From Kitasatospora phosalacinea (GTDB lineage Bacteria > Actinomycetota > Actinomycetes > Streptomycetales > Streptomycetaceae): a stretch of DNA of 33,594 nucleotides. Location of the stretch: the NCBI RefSeq assembly GCF_000716545.1, contig NZ_JNWZ01000078.1, positions 1 through 33,594 of the forward strand, in the 5' to 3' direction. The translations under genes were made by a program, and so were the position numbers. Under the pieces are notes generated by a model. It worked only from the letters and a program-made list of their open reading frames with translations. It searched no databases and was not told the DNA's origin. The stretch's first letter is position 1, and each line of letters opens with the position of its first letter. Shown piece by piece: positions 1 to 7,424 of this stretch.

Positions 1-96
1 ACCCCGCCCACCCCGGAAACCCTCGCCCCCCTGCTCCGCCACACCCTCCCCGGCGTCCCGCACGAGGTCCGCCCCGGCGGAGAACTCACCTTCTGA
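1..96 (+). CDS. C-terminal end of an unidentified gene (partial)
   Basis: The first 31 codons read openly in frame 1 and end at a TGA at 94-96; the last residues are GGELTF. The start lies outside the window. The piece is Pro/Leu-rich and too short to assign to a family. The long inverted repeat that begins two bases after the stop supports this being a true gene end, because such repeats normally sit after genes. It would converge with the leftward flavoprotein gene that ends at 241. Confidence 0.5.
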   Translation, partial: TPPTPETLAPLLRHTLPGVPHEVRPGGELTF

Positions 97-97
97 G

Positions 98-235
98 GCC
101 CCGTCAGGGGCTCGGGGAACGGCGAGTCCGAGCTGCTGACGGCCGGAGCCCATCGGAGGTCCGGGCTGCTTCGGGCCGCAGTAACAGAACCCGAAGCAGT
201 CCCGAGCCCGCCGCTCCCCGGGCCCCTGATGGGGC
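98..235. repeat. Long nested inverted repeat, probable bidirectional terminator
   Basis: The outer arms are 98-124 and 209-235 and pair at 24 of 27 positions, with two of the three exceptions being G-T wobbles. An inner arm pair, CTGCTTCGGG at 166-175 and CCCGAAGCAG at 190-199, makes a second hairpin within the first. The motif AGGGGCTCGGGGAAC in the left arm resembles, from memory, a dispersed intergenic repeat common in Streptomyces (AGGGGCGCGGGGAAC). It lies between two convergent gene ends, so transcription termination for both is the likely role. Confidence 0.65.
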
Positions 236-240
236 TACCC

Positions 241-2901
241 CTACGCGCCCTTCAACGCCAGCCGCGCGTACGCCCGCACGTCCGCGTCGCCGTCCGCCAG
301 CCGTTCCCGCAGGGCCGCGTCGACGCCCGGCACGGCGGCTCCCGCCGCCATCGCCCGGACGGCGGCCTTGCGGACGTCCGCGTTCCCGTCCGCCGCCAGC
401 CCGGCCAGCGCGTCCCACCGCCCGGCCGCGCCCAGCAGGCCCGCGGCGGCCTTCCGGACCTGCCAGGCCGGGTCCGGGCGCTCCGCCAGGTCCGCCAGCT
501 CCGCGAGGGCCCCGTCGAGGCCCGCCGCGCCGGTGAACGCCCCGGCCCGGACCAGCGGGTCCGGGTCCTCGGCCAGCACCGCCAGCACCGCCGCCGAGGA
601 GGCGTCGCCGATCACGCCCAGCCCTTCGCCGACCGCGACGCGCACCTCCCGCGCGGTGTCGGCCGCGCCGGCGGCCAGCGCGTCCGCCGCGTCCAGCGAG
701 ACCAGGCCCCGGACGGCCTGCAGGCGCACCGCCGTCTCCGCGTCCCGCAGTCCGGCCGCGAACAGCGCCACCGACCCGCCGCGCAGAACCCGGGCGAGTT
801 CCAGGACGCCCGCCCGCACCACCGGGTCGGGGGAGCCGGCCGCGCCGGCCAGGGCGGCACCCAGCGCCGGGTCGAGCACCTCCACCAGCTCCCGCAGGCC
901 GGCGACGGCCGCGCCGCGGACCCGCCCGTCGCCGTCGCCGAGCGCGGCGACCAGCGCGCGGCCGGTGCCGTCGGGGGCCTGCTCGGTGAGTGCGGTGACG
1001 GCGGCCAGCCGGACGTCCGGGTCGCGGTCGGTGAGGTAGTCGATGACCGCCCGGCCCTCCGCCCGCAGCACCTCCAGTACCCGCCCCTGCGGTTTCGCCG
1101 CCGCGGCGGCCGCCGTCCGGCCCGTCACCGAGGCGCTCACCCCGGTGCGGCCGACGACCATCGCCTCGACCGCGCCGAGCAGTTCGACCTCCCCGGCGGG
1201 CGGTTCCAGCCCGTCGACGGGGACGAGGTAGGGCGCGACCGGCCGGGTCAGGAACTCCATCGCGCCGTCGGCCCGCTTGCGCAGGTTGAGGTGCCGGAAC
1301 CAGCGGGTGTCGTCCTGGGCGGGCCGGTCCAGGCGCTGGTGGTAGAGGCCCCAGCGGGACTCCTCCCGGGCCAGCGAGGCGCGCGCCGCCATCTCCGCGC
1401 AGTCCCGGATGAAGTCGACCTCCACGGCCCGCATCAGCTCGTGCGGGGTGCGGGCGCCGATTGAGGCGACCTCGCCGCGCATCCGCTCGAAGTGGTCGAG
1501 CGCGACGGAGAGCCGGGCGCCGGTCTTCGGCGGGGCGATGTAGTCGTTGACGAAGCGCCGCAGCTTGTACTCGACCTGCTGCTGCGGCGGCCCGTCGGGG
1601 TGCTCCAGCGCCCGGTAGACCAGCCGGTGCGCCTCGGCGACCTGGTCGGCGGGCAGCCCGGCGCGCACCTGCGGGAGCTGCCCGGCCGCGTGGGTGCCCG
1701 CCAGCTCGCCGAAGACGAACGCCCCGATCATGTAGTTGTGCGGGACGCAGGCCAGGTCCCCGGCGGCGTACAGCCCGGGCACCGTGGTCGCGGCGTTCTC
1801 GTCGACCCAGACGCCGCTGGCGCTGTGCCCGCCGCACAGGCCGATCTCGGAGATGTGCATCTCCACGTCGTGGGTGCGGTAGTCGTGGCCGCGCCCGGCG
1901 TGGAAGGTGCCCCGGCTGGGGCGTTCGGTGGTGTGCAGGATGGACTCCAGCGCCTGCACGGTCTCCTCCGGCAGGTGGGTGGTGCGCAGGTACACCGGGC
2001 CGCGGTCGGAGGCGAGTTCGACCGCGAACTCGGCCATCATCTGCCCGGACCAGTAGTCGGAGTCGACGAACCGCTCGCCGTGCCGGTTGACCTGGTACCC
2101 GCCGAACGGGTTGGCGACGTACGCGCAGGCGGGGCCGTTGTAGTCCTTGATCAGCGGGTTGATCTGGAAGCACTCGATGCCGGAGAGCTCCGCCCCCGCG
2201 TGGTACGCCATCGCGTAGCCGTCGCCCGCGTTGGTCGGGTTCTCGTAGGTGCCGTACAGGTAGCCGCTGGCGGGCAGCCCGAGCCGCCCGCACGGCCCGG
2301 TGGCCAGCACCACCGCCCCGGCCGAGACCAGCACGAACTCGCCGCTGCGGGTGTCGAACCCGGCCGCGCCGACCGCCCGGCCGCCCTCGGTGAGCACCCG
2401 CACCGGCATCACCCGGTTCTCGATGGTGACCTTCTCGCGCATCCGGCGCTCCCGCAGGACGCGGTACAGCACCTTCTTGACGTCCTTGCCCTCGGGCATC
2501 GGCAGCACGTACGACCCGGAGCGGTGCACCTGCCGCACCGCGTACTCGCCGTGCTCGTCCTTCTCGAACTTGACGCCGTAGCGCTCCAGCCGCTGCACCA
2601 TGGCGAAGCCGCGCCGGGCGGTCTGCCGGACGGTGGCCTGGTTGACGATGCCGTCGTTGGCGCGGGTGATCTCGGCGACGTACGCGTCCGGGTCGGCCCG
2701 GTCGGGGACGATCGCGTTGTTGACGCCGTCCATGCCCATCGCGAGCGCCCCGGAGTGGCGCACGTGCGCCTTCTCCAGCAGCAGGACGCGCGCCCCGGCC
2801 TCGGCGGCGGCGATCGCGGCCATCGACCCGGCGGTGCCGCCGCCGACCACCAGGACGTCGCACTCCAGCCGGCGCGCCTCGCTGATCTCGGGTGTGCGCA
2901 T
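241..2901 (-). CDS. AprA/fumarate-reductase-type flavoprotein with C-terminal HEAT-like repeats
   Basis: This 886-residue protein starts with a FAD-binding Rossmann motif (VVGGGTAG, about 18-25, then LLLEK). The following segment RHSGALAMGMDGVNN and the later GGHSASGVWV and VPGLYAAGDL motifs look more like adenylylsulfate reductase alpha subunits (AprA) than succinate dehydrogenase, judged from memory. The FAD/catalytic part ends near residue 600. The last roughly 280 residues are HEAT/PBS-lyase-like helical repeats with recurring D-x-D-x-x-VR-x-x-A units, absent from classical AprA (about 640 residues). The ATG is preceded by GAGAGG. It is the last gene of the operon, 25 bases after the ATPase gene. 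The likely electron partner is the small ferredoxin encoded in the same operon. The substrate is unknown and a true APS reductase role is not shown: no sulfate-activation genes are present in the window. Confidence 0.85.
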   Translation of the reverse strand: MRTPEISEARRLECDVLVVGGGTAGSMAAIAAAEAGARVLLLEKAHVRHSGALAMGMDGVNNAIVPDRADPDAYVAEITRANDGIVNQATVRQTARRGFAMVQRLERYGVKFEKDEHGEYAVRQVHRSGSYVLPMPEGKDVKKVLYRVLRERRMREKVTIENRVMPVRVLTEGGRAVGAAGFDTRSGEFVLVSAGAVVLATGPCGRLGLPASGYLYGTYENPTNAGDGYAMAYHAGAELSGIECFQINPLIKDYNGPACAYVANPFGGYQVNRHGERFVDSDYWSGQMMAEFAVELASDRGPVYLRTTHLPEETVQALESILHTTERPSRGTFHAGRGHDYRTHDVEMHISEIGLCGGHSASGVWVDENAATTVPGLYAAGDLACVPHNYMIGAFVFGELAGTHAAGQLPQVRAGLPADQVAEAHRLVYRALEHPDGPPQQQVEYKLRRFVNDYIAPPKTGARLSVALDHFERMRGEVASIGARTPHELMRAVEVDFIRDCAEMAARASLAREESRWGLYHQRLDRPAQDDTRWFRHLNLRKRADGAMEFLTRPVAPYLVPVDGLEPPAGEVELLGAVEAMVVGRTGVSASVTGRTAAAAAAKPQGRVLEVLRAEGRAVIDYLTDRDPDVRLAAVTALTEQAPDGTGRALVAALGDGDGRVRGAAVAGLRELVEVLDPALGAALAGAAGSPDPVVRAGVLELARVLRGGSVALFAAGLRDAETAVRLQAVRGLVSLDAADALAAGAADTAREVRVAVGEGLGVIGDASSAAVLAVLAEDPDPLVRAGAFTGAAGLDGALAELADLAERPDPAWQVRKAAAGLLGAAGRWDALAGLAADGNADVRKAAVRAMAAGAAVPGVDAALRERLADGDADVRAYARLALKGA

Positions 2902-2926
2902 CTGCCGTGCCTCTCAGGTGGGTTCA

Positions 2927-3643
2927 TCAGGTGTACTGGGTGAGGAGCAGCGCCCGCAGCGCGCTCCGGTCGGCCGCCGGGTCGCGCGGCCCGGGCACCT
3001 CGTGCAGGGCGGCCAGGGTGCCGCCGGCGAGCACGGCGACCCGGTCGCCGAGCAGCAGCGCCTCGTCCACGTCGTGGGTGACGAAGACGACCGTGCAGCG
3101 CTCCTTCTCCCAGACGGCGAGCAGGAGCCGCTGCATCGCGGCGCGGGTCTGCGGGTCGAGCGCGCCGAACGGCTCGTCCATCAGCACGGCCCGCGGCGCG
3201 CCGGCCAGCGCCCGGGCCAGCTGGACGCGTTGGCGCTGTCCGCCGGACAACTCCCTTGGCAGCCGTTCGCCGTGGCCGTCCAGGCCGACCCGCCCCAGCC
3301 AGTCGGCGACCGGGGCCCGCCGCTCGGCGCGCTTCAACCCGGCGATGGCCAGCGGCAGTTCGACGTTGCGGCGGACGGTGCGCCAGGGCAGCAGCCCGTC
3401 CTCCTGGAACACCAGCGCCCGGTCGGCGCCCGGGCCGGTCAACGGCCTTCCGCCGGCCAGCAGTTCGCCCCCGGTCGGCGGCAGCAACCCGGCCAGCGCC
3501 CGCAGCAGGGTGGACTTGCCGCAGCCGGACGGGCCGAGCACGGTCAGCACCTCGCCCGGGGCGACGTCCAACTCGACGTCGCGCAGCACCGGTCGGCCCG
3601 GGTGGCCGACGCTCAGGCCGCGCGCGGTCAGTCGCAGGCTCAC
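2927..3643 (-). CDS. ABC transporter ATPase, sulfonate/nitrate/taurine type
   Basis: This 238-residue ATPase energises an importer. Visible motifs are Walker A GPSGCGKST (37-45), Q-loop FQEDGLLPW (79-87), signature LSGGQ (132-136), Walker B VLMDEP (153-158) and the switch histidine in FVTHD (H190). Length and motifs fit the SsuB/TauB/NrtD class. I chose the GTG at 3643 because it overlaps the permease stop in a GTGA junction, which implies translational coupling, and because the protein then begins a few residues before the first beta strand. It belongs with the permease and binding protein encoded immediately upstream. Confidence 0.93.
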   Translation of the reverse strand: MSLRLTARGLSVGHPGRPVLRDVELDVAPGEVLTVLGPSGCGKSTLLRALAGLLPPTGGELLAGGRPLTGPGADRALVFQEDGLLPWRTVRRNVELPLAIAGLKRAERRAPVADWLGRVGLDGHGERLPRELSGGQRQRVQLARALAGAPRAVLMDEPFGALDPQTRAAMQRLLLAVWEKERCTVVFVTHDVDEALLLGDRVAVLAGGTLAALHEVPGPRDPAADRSALRALLLTQYT

Positions 3644-4425
3644 GCCCCCACCCCCGCCGGAACCGGAGCGGGCAGCCAGCGGGTCAGCCGCCGGCCGAGC
3701 AGTTCGACCGCGCCGGAGGTGGCCCAGCCGAGCAGTCCGATGGTGGCCATCCCGACGAACACCCCCGGGTAGTCCAGCACGGTGTACGCGGACCAGGTGC
3801 GGTAGCCGACGCCGTACTGGCCGGAGACCATCTCGGCGGAGATCACGCAGATCCAGGAGACGCCCAGGCCGACCGAGAGCCCGCCGACCACCCCGGGCAG
3901 CGCGCCCGGCAGCACCACGCCGAACAGCACCCGGCCCGTCCCGCCGCCCATCGTGCGCACCGCCTCCTCCCAGCGGGGCGGCACCGCCCGCACCGCGTGC
4001 CGGGTGGCCACGGTGATCGGGAAGAACGCGGCGGCGCAGGTGATGAAGACGATGCCCTGCTCGTTCTCCGGGAACAGCATGATCGCCACCGGGACGAGCG
4101 CGATCGCCGGGATCGGCCGGATCAGCTCCAGCACCGGCCCGATCAGGTCGGCGGCGGTGCGCGAGCGGGCGGTGAGCACCCCGGCGCCGACGCCGAGCAG
4201 CGCGGCCAGCGCGAAGCCGGTGCAGATCCGCCGCAGGCTCTCGGCCAGGTCCTGCCAGTACACGGCGGTGCCGAGCTGCGTCCGCAGCGCGTCGGCGACC
4301 TGGAGCACCGTCGGCAGGTGGTCGAAGCGCACCCAGGCCTCCACCTTCAGCGCGGTGAGCAGCTGCCACAGCCCGAGGAAGCCGAGCAGCGCCGCCGCCC
4401 GCAGCAGCCTGCGCCGCGCGGTCAC
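3640..4425 (-). CDS. ABC transporter permease, SsuC/TauC type
   Basis: A 261-residue integral membrane protein with about six hydrophobic helices. The conserved cytoplasmic loop that contacts the ATPase is seen as EEAVRTMGGGTGRVLFGVVL. The GTG start at 4425 overlaps the stop codon of the binding-protein gene, and its own stop overlaps the ATPase start, so the three transport genes are translated as a coupled block. The family moves small anions such as sulfonates, taurine, nitrate or cyanate, but the permease sequence alone does not show which. Confidence 0.93.
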   Translation of the reverse strand: MTARRRLLRAAALLGFLGLWQLLTALKVEAWVRFDHLPTVLQVADALRTQLGTAVYWQDLAESLRRICTGFALAALLGVGAGVLTARSRTAADLIGPVLELIRPIPAIALVPVAIMLFPENEQGIVFITCAAAFFPITVATRHAVRAVPPRWEEAVRTMGGGTGRVLFGVVLPGALPGVVGGLSVGLGVSWICVISAEMVSGQYGVGYRTWSAYTVLDYPGVFVGMATIGLLGWATSGAVELLGRRLTRWLPAPVPAGVGA

Positions 4426-5801
4426 GAGGCGTCCAGCGCTTGCCGGTAGGTCAGCGCGGTCGCGGCCGGGTGGGCGGCCAGGTACGCCTTCGCGCCGTCC
4501 TCGGTGGTGAAGGGCTTGAACGCGTCGCCGTCGCGCACCCACCAGTCCTGGTCGGCGAACCAGCGGGTGCCGGTGGCCGTGTCGGGCACGTACGCGGCCC
4601 GCAGCCTGCCGGTACCCGCTTTCACAGCCTTGAGCAGGCAGGTCGGGTCGGCGGCCGGACGGGTGGTCTGCTCGCCCTCGTACCAGAGCTCGCCGGCCAG
4701 CGCGGGGTCGGTGACCGGACGGGCGCAGACCGGGTCGGTGCCGGTGATCCGGGCGGGCTCGCCGTCGGTGACGCCGGAGTCCCCCAGGTAGGACGGGTCG
4801 GTGAAGCGGTCCAGGTCGAGCGCCTTGAGCACGCCGACCGAGGTCAGGAACGGGACGTCGGTGCGCAGCGTCTCCAGCAGCCGCGGGTCGAGGGCGGTGG
4901 CGAAGGTGGCGATGCCGTTGGGGCCGTTGTACAGGTACACCACCTCGGGCGGCAGGCCGGTGGCCTCGGCGACGGTCTGCGCGGCGGCCAGCGGGTGCTG
5001 GTTGAGGTCGCGGGTGGCGGCGTCCTGGGCGCGCAGGAAGGCCCGGACGACGTCGGGGTGCGCGGTGCCGAACTTCTGCCGCACCACCACGCCGTGCAGG
5101 GTGGGCCGGCCGAGCGCCGAGCCGTCGTACAGCAGCCGCCCGTCCCCGGCGAACACCACCGCGGCCGGCCAGGCCACGAACTGGGCCAGCGCGTCCACGC
5201 TGTGCGCCTTCAGCGCGGAGGCGCCGACGGCGGGCTGCTGGTTCTGCTTCTGGATGTCGGCCTCGGCGACCCCGGCCCGGGCGAGGGCCTGCACCAGGGT
5301 GCCGTCGGAGGCCGAGCCGACCGAGCTGGAGACCTTCTTGCCCTTCAGGTCGGCCAGCGTGTGCGCGGGCGAGTCCTTCGGCACCACCACGGAGTTGAGC
5401 CCGCCGAGCAGGTTGTACCCGGTCACCGAGACCAGCCGGGTGCCGGGCCCGCCGGCCGCCTGGGCGCGGGAGCCGTTGATCAGCAGCGGGTAGTCGCCCA
5501 TCGAGCCGATGTCGATCTTGTCGGCGAGCATCTGCGCGGTGATCGGCGCGCCCGCGTCGTAGTCCTGCCAGACCACCCGGTAGTGCCGGCCGTCCTGCCC
5601 GCCCAGGTCGGCGAGCTGCTGCTCGAAGTAGCCGCGGGCGCGCAGCAGCGTCCCGGCGGTGACGGTGTTGATGGTCTTCGACTGGTAGCCGACCACCACC
5701 TCGACGGTCTTCGAGTCGCCGCCCGAGGAGCACCCGGCGGCCCCCGCGAGCAGTGCGCCCACCGCCGCGAGCACGCCCAACTTCCTTGCTCTGTAAGCCA
5801 T
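4422..5801 (-). CDS. Lipoprotein substrate-binding protein with a NosL-like C-terminal domain
   Basis: This 459-residue exported lipoprotein has basic residues, a hydrophobic stretch and a lipidation Cys at C24 (AGAAGC-SS). Residues about 33-340 form an SsuA/TauA-like binding protein, with signs such as GYQSKTINTV, ADKIDIGSMGDYP and DLKGKKVSSSVGSASD. The family usually ends near 330 residues. Here about 110 more follow, and their pattern resembles NosL copper-binding accessory proteins: DPVCARPV (C359), DPTCLL (C388), AAYVPDTATGTRWFADQDW, then PFTTEDGAKAYLAAHP. That domain assignment is my pattern judgement, not a search result. The ATG has a strong GAGGAAG ribosome site and lies 11 bases after the ferredoxin gene. 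Confidence 0.85.
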   Translation of the reverse strand: MAYRARKLGVLAAVGALLAGAAGCSSGGDSKTVEVVVGYQSKTINTVTAGTLLRARGYFEQQLADLGGQDGRHYRVVWQDYDAGAPITAQMLADKIDIGSMGDYPLLINGSRAQAAGGPGTRLVSVTGYNLLGGLNSVVVPKDSPAHTLADLKGKKVSSSVGSASDGTLVQALARAGVAEADIQKQNQQPAVGASALKAHSVDALAQFVAWPAAVVFAGDGRLLYDGSALGRPTLHGVVVRQKFGTAHPDVVRAFLRAQDAATRDLNQHPLAAAQTVAEATGLPPEVVYLYNGPNGIATFATALDPRLLETLRTDVPFLTSVGVLKALDLDRFTDPSYLGDSGVTDGEPARITGTDPVCARPVTDPALAGELWYEGEQTTRPAADPTCLLKAVKAGTGRLRAAYVPDTATGTRWFADQDWWVRDGDAFKPFTTEDGAKAYLAAHPAATALTYRQALDAS

Positions 5802-5812
5802 CTGACGCTTCC

Positions 5813-6040
5813 TCAACGAATCAGGTAGGGCATGTTGACGGTGACCGCCCCGGTGGGGCAGCGGGCGGCGCAGGGGCCGCAGTACCAGCACTCGTCCACG
5901 TGCATGTACGCGGTGCCGCTCTGTTCGTCGATCGCCAGCGAGTCCAGCGGGCACATGTCGACGCACAGGGTGCAGCCGGCGATGCACAGCGAGGCGTCGA
6001 TGGTCACGGGCACGTCGGTGCGGTGCTCGGCGAGCGCCAT
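5813..6040 (-). CDS. 2[4Fe-4S] ferredoxin, AprB-like
   Basis: A 75-residue soluble protein with two four-cysteine cluster motifs. The second is canonical: C51-x2-C54-x2-C57-x3-C61-P. The first has three residues between the first two cysteines (C19-x3-C23-x2-C26-x3-C30-P) where classical ferredoxins have two. It lies in an operon with the AprA-like flavoprotein, which makes it the likely electron-transfer subunit. It is much shorter than known AprB proteins (about 150 residues), which have a C-terminal tail. The start ATG at 6040 is 29 bases after the gntR stop. Confidence 0.88.
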   Translation of the reverse strand: MALAEHRTDVPVTIDASLCIAGCTLCVDMCPLDSLAIDEQSGTAYMHVDECWYCGPCAARCPTGAVTVNMPYLIR

Positions 6041-6069
6041 CGTCCAACTCCAGGGTGAGGAAGGTCGGT

Positions 6070-6834
6070 TCAGGTGAGGTCGCGCAGCAGCCGGCCGCGC
6101 ATGGCCAGCCGGTCGCCGCGGAAGCGCACGTACTCCAGGTCCACCGGCCGTCCGTCGGCCAGCGTGGTGAGCCGCTCCAGCATCAACAGGGCGGCCCCGC
6201 GCGGTACTTCGAGCACCGCGGCGGAGTGCGCGTCGGCGTTGACGGCCTCCAGGGTGATGTCGGCGGAGCCCAGCGGCTGCCCGGCGGCCTCCTCGATCAG
6301 CCGGAACACGTCCCGGTGGGCGAGGTCGGCCGGCTCCAGCAGCGCGCCGATGTCCGGCGTCAGGTAGGTCAGGTCCAGCGACAGCGGCAGCCCGTTGAGC
6401 CGGCGCAGCCGCTCCACGTACACCACGTCCGCGCCGTCCGGCAGGCCGAACCGGCGGGCCACCGCCCCCGGTGCCCGGACCGGCCCGAACGAGCGGACCT
6501 CGTTGACCACCTCGCCGTGCTCGTGCAGGGTCTCGGCCAGGCCCTCCAGCCGGTTCAGCCCGTGCGGCACCTTCTCGGCCGCCACCAGCGTCCCCGACCC
6601 CGGCACCCGGCGCACCAGGCCCTCCCCGCGCAGCAGGTCCAGCGCCTGCCGCACGGTGTTCCGGGAGGCCCCGAACTCCTGCGCCAGCGCGTCCTCGTGC
6701 GGCAGCGGCCCGGTCCCGAACGCCTCGCTCAGCACCTGCTGCCGCAGCACGTCCGCGACCTGCCGGGCCCGGTCGGCCCGCGGCCGCCTGGCCGCGCCGG
6801 TGCTGCGGCTGCGAACGGTGTTCTCGCTGGTCAT
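6070..6834 (-). CDS. GntR-family regulator, HutC/UTRA subfamily
   Basis: A 254-residue repressor-type protein. The N-terminal winged helix-turn-helix includes DALAQEFGASRNTVRQALDL (48-67) followed by the wing VRRVPGSGTLV. The C-terminal part, including PRGAALLMLERLTTLADGRP, is an effector-binding UTRA domain. The ATG at 6834 is preceded by GGAG; in-frame upstream codons are possible but lack a ribosome site. As first gene of the operon it probably controls its own promoter and the downstream ferredoxin, transporter and flavoprotein in response to the imported compound or a product of it. Confidence 0.88.
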   Translation of the reverse strand: MTSENTVRSRSTGAARRPRADRARQVADVLRQQVLSEAFGTGPLPHEDALAQEFGASRNTVRQALDLLRGEGLVRRVPGSGTLVAAEKVPHGLNRLEGLAETLHEHGEVVNEVRSFGPVRAPGAVARRFGLPDGADVVYVERLRRLNGLPLSLDLTYLTPDIGALLEPADLAHRDVFRLIEEAAGQPLGSADITLEAVNADAHSAAVLEVPRGAALLMLERLTTLADGRPVDLEYVRFRGDRLAMRGRLLRDLT

Positions 6835-6872
6835 CGGGTCTGCTCCGGCCCTCGGCTGCGCTGTCGGCGGCA

Positions 6873-6934
6873 ACCCTAGGGCCGGGGCGCCCCGGTTTTC
6901 GTTGCCGCACCATTACGCCACCTGACGGCCCGTC
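6873..6934 (-). promoter_or_regulatory. Candidate promoter and operators of the gntR operon
   Basis: On the minus strand TAGGGT (6878-6873) fits the actinobacterial -10 pattern TAnnnT about 40 bases before the gntR ATG. Just upstream lies a perfect 14-base palindrome CCGGGGCGCCCCGG (6882-6895). Further up is an odd-length perfect palindrome GACGGCCCGTC (6924-6934). Either could be the autoregulatory site of the GntR protein. No good -35 is visible. Confidence 0.3.
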
Positions 6935-7046
6935 GGTACCGCCGCCCACCTGCGCGAACGCCCCTCCCGCCGGATGAACCGCCACCCGTCGCGCCGGTGC
7001 GTCATGCTGGAGGAGGAGAGCCACCGCGAGCGGAACGGGGAGCACG

Positions 7047-7424
7047 ATGATCGGCACACTGCAGTGCGTGGTGCTGGACTGCCACTACCCGGCGGGTCTG
7101 GCCCAGTTCTACGCCGCCCTGCTCGGCGGCGAGGTCGACCGCCCCGACCCGCGCTGGACGCTGGACGAGGGCTGGTCCACCGTCCACCTGCCCGACGGCC
7201 GGGTGCTCGGCCTCCAGCGGGTCGAGGACTACCGCCCGCCGATCTGGCCCGACCCGGCCCACCCGCAGCAGCTCCACCTGGACGTCGAGGTCGCCGACCT
7301 CGCCGCCGCCGAGACCGGGGCGGTCGCCCTCGGCGCCGAGGTCAAGGCCCGCGACGAGGGCTGGACGGTGCTCACCGACCCGGCCGGCCACCCGTTCTGC
7401 CTGGTCCCGCACCGGGCCGGCTGA
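7047..7424 (+). CDS. VOC (glyoxalase-like) superfamily protein
   Basis: A 125-residue single-domain protein with the beta-alpha-beta-beta-beta layout of the vicinal oxygen chelate superfamily. The opening QCVVLDCHYPAGLAQFYAAL and later QLHLDVEVADL are typical of the two halves, and the end (LTDPAGHPFCLV) is the usual closing strand. GGGGAG precedes the ATG. Members include lyases, dioxygenases and drug-binding resistance proteins, and the specific role here cannot be told. It is divergent from gntR, and its stop abuts the convergent MOSC gene without any gap. Confidence 0.8.
   Translation: MIGTLQCVVLDCHYPAGLAQFYAALLGGEVDRPDPRWTLDEGWSTVHLPDGRVLGLQRVEDYRPPIWPDPAHPQQLHLDVEVADLAAAETGAVALGAEVKARDEGWTVLTDPAGHPFCLVPHRAG

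Noticed and set aside
1492..2943. Long rightward open frame opposite the flavoprotein gene
   Set aside because: It is a shadow of the leftward gene: GC-rich codons remove stops on the other strand, the product is Val/Gly/Ala/His-biased without any family pattern, and the leftward protein has clear FAD motifs.
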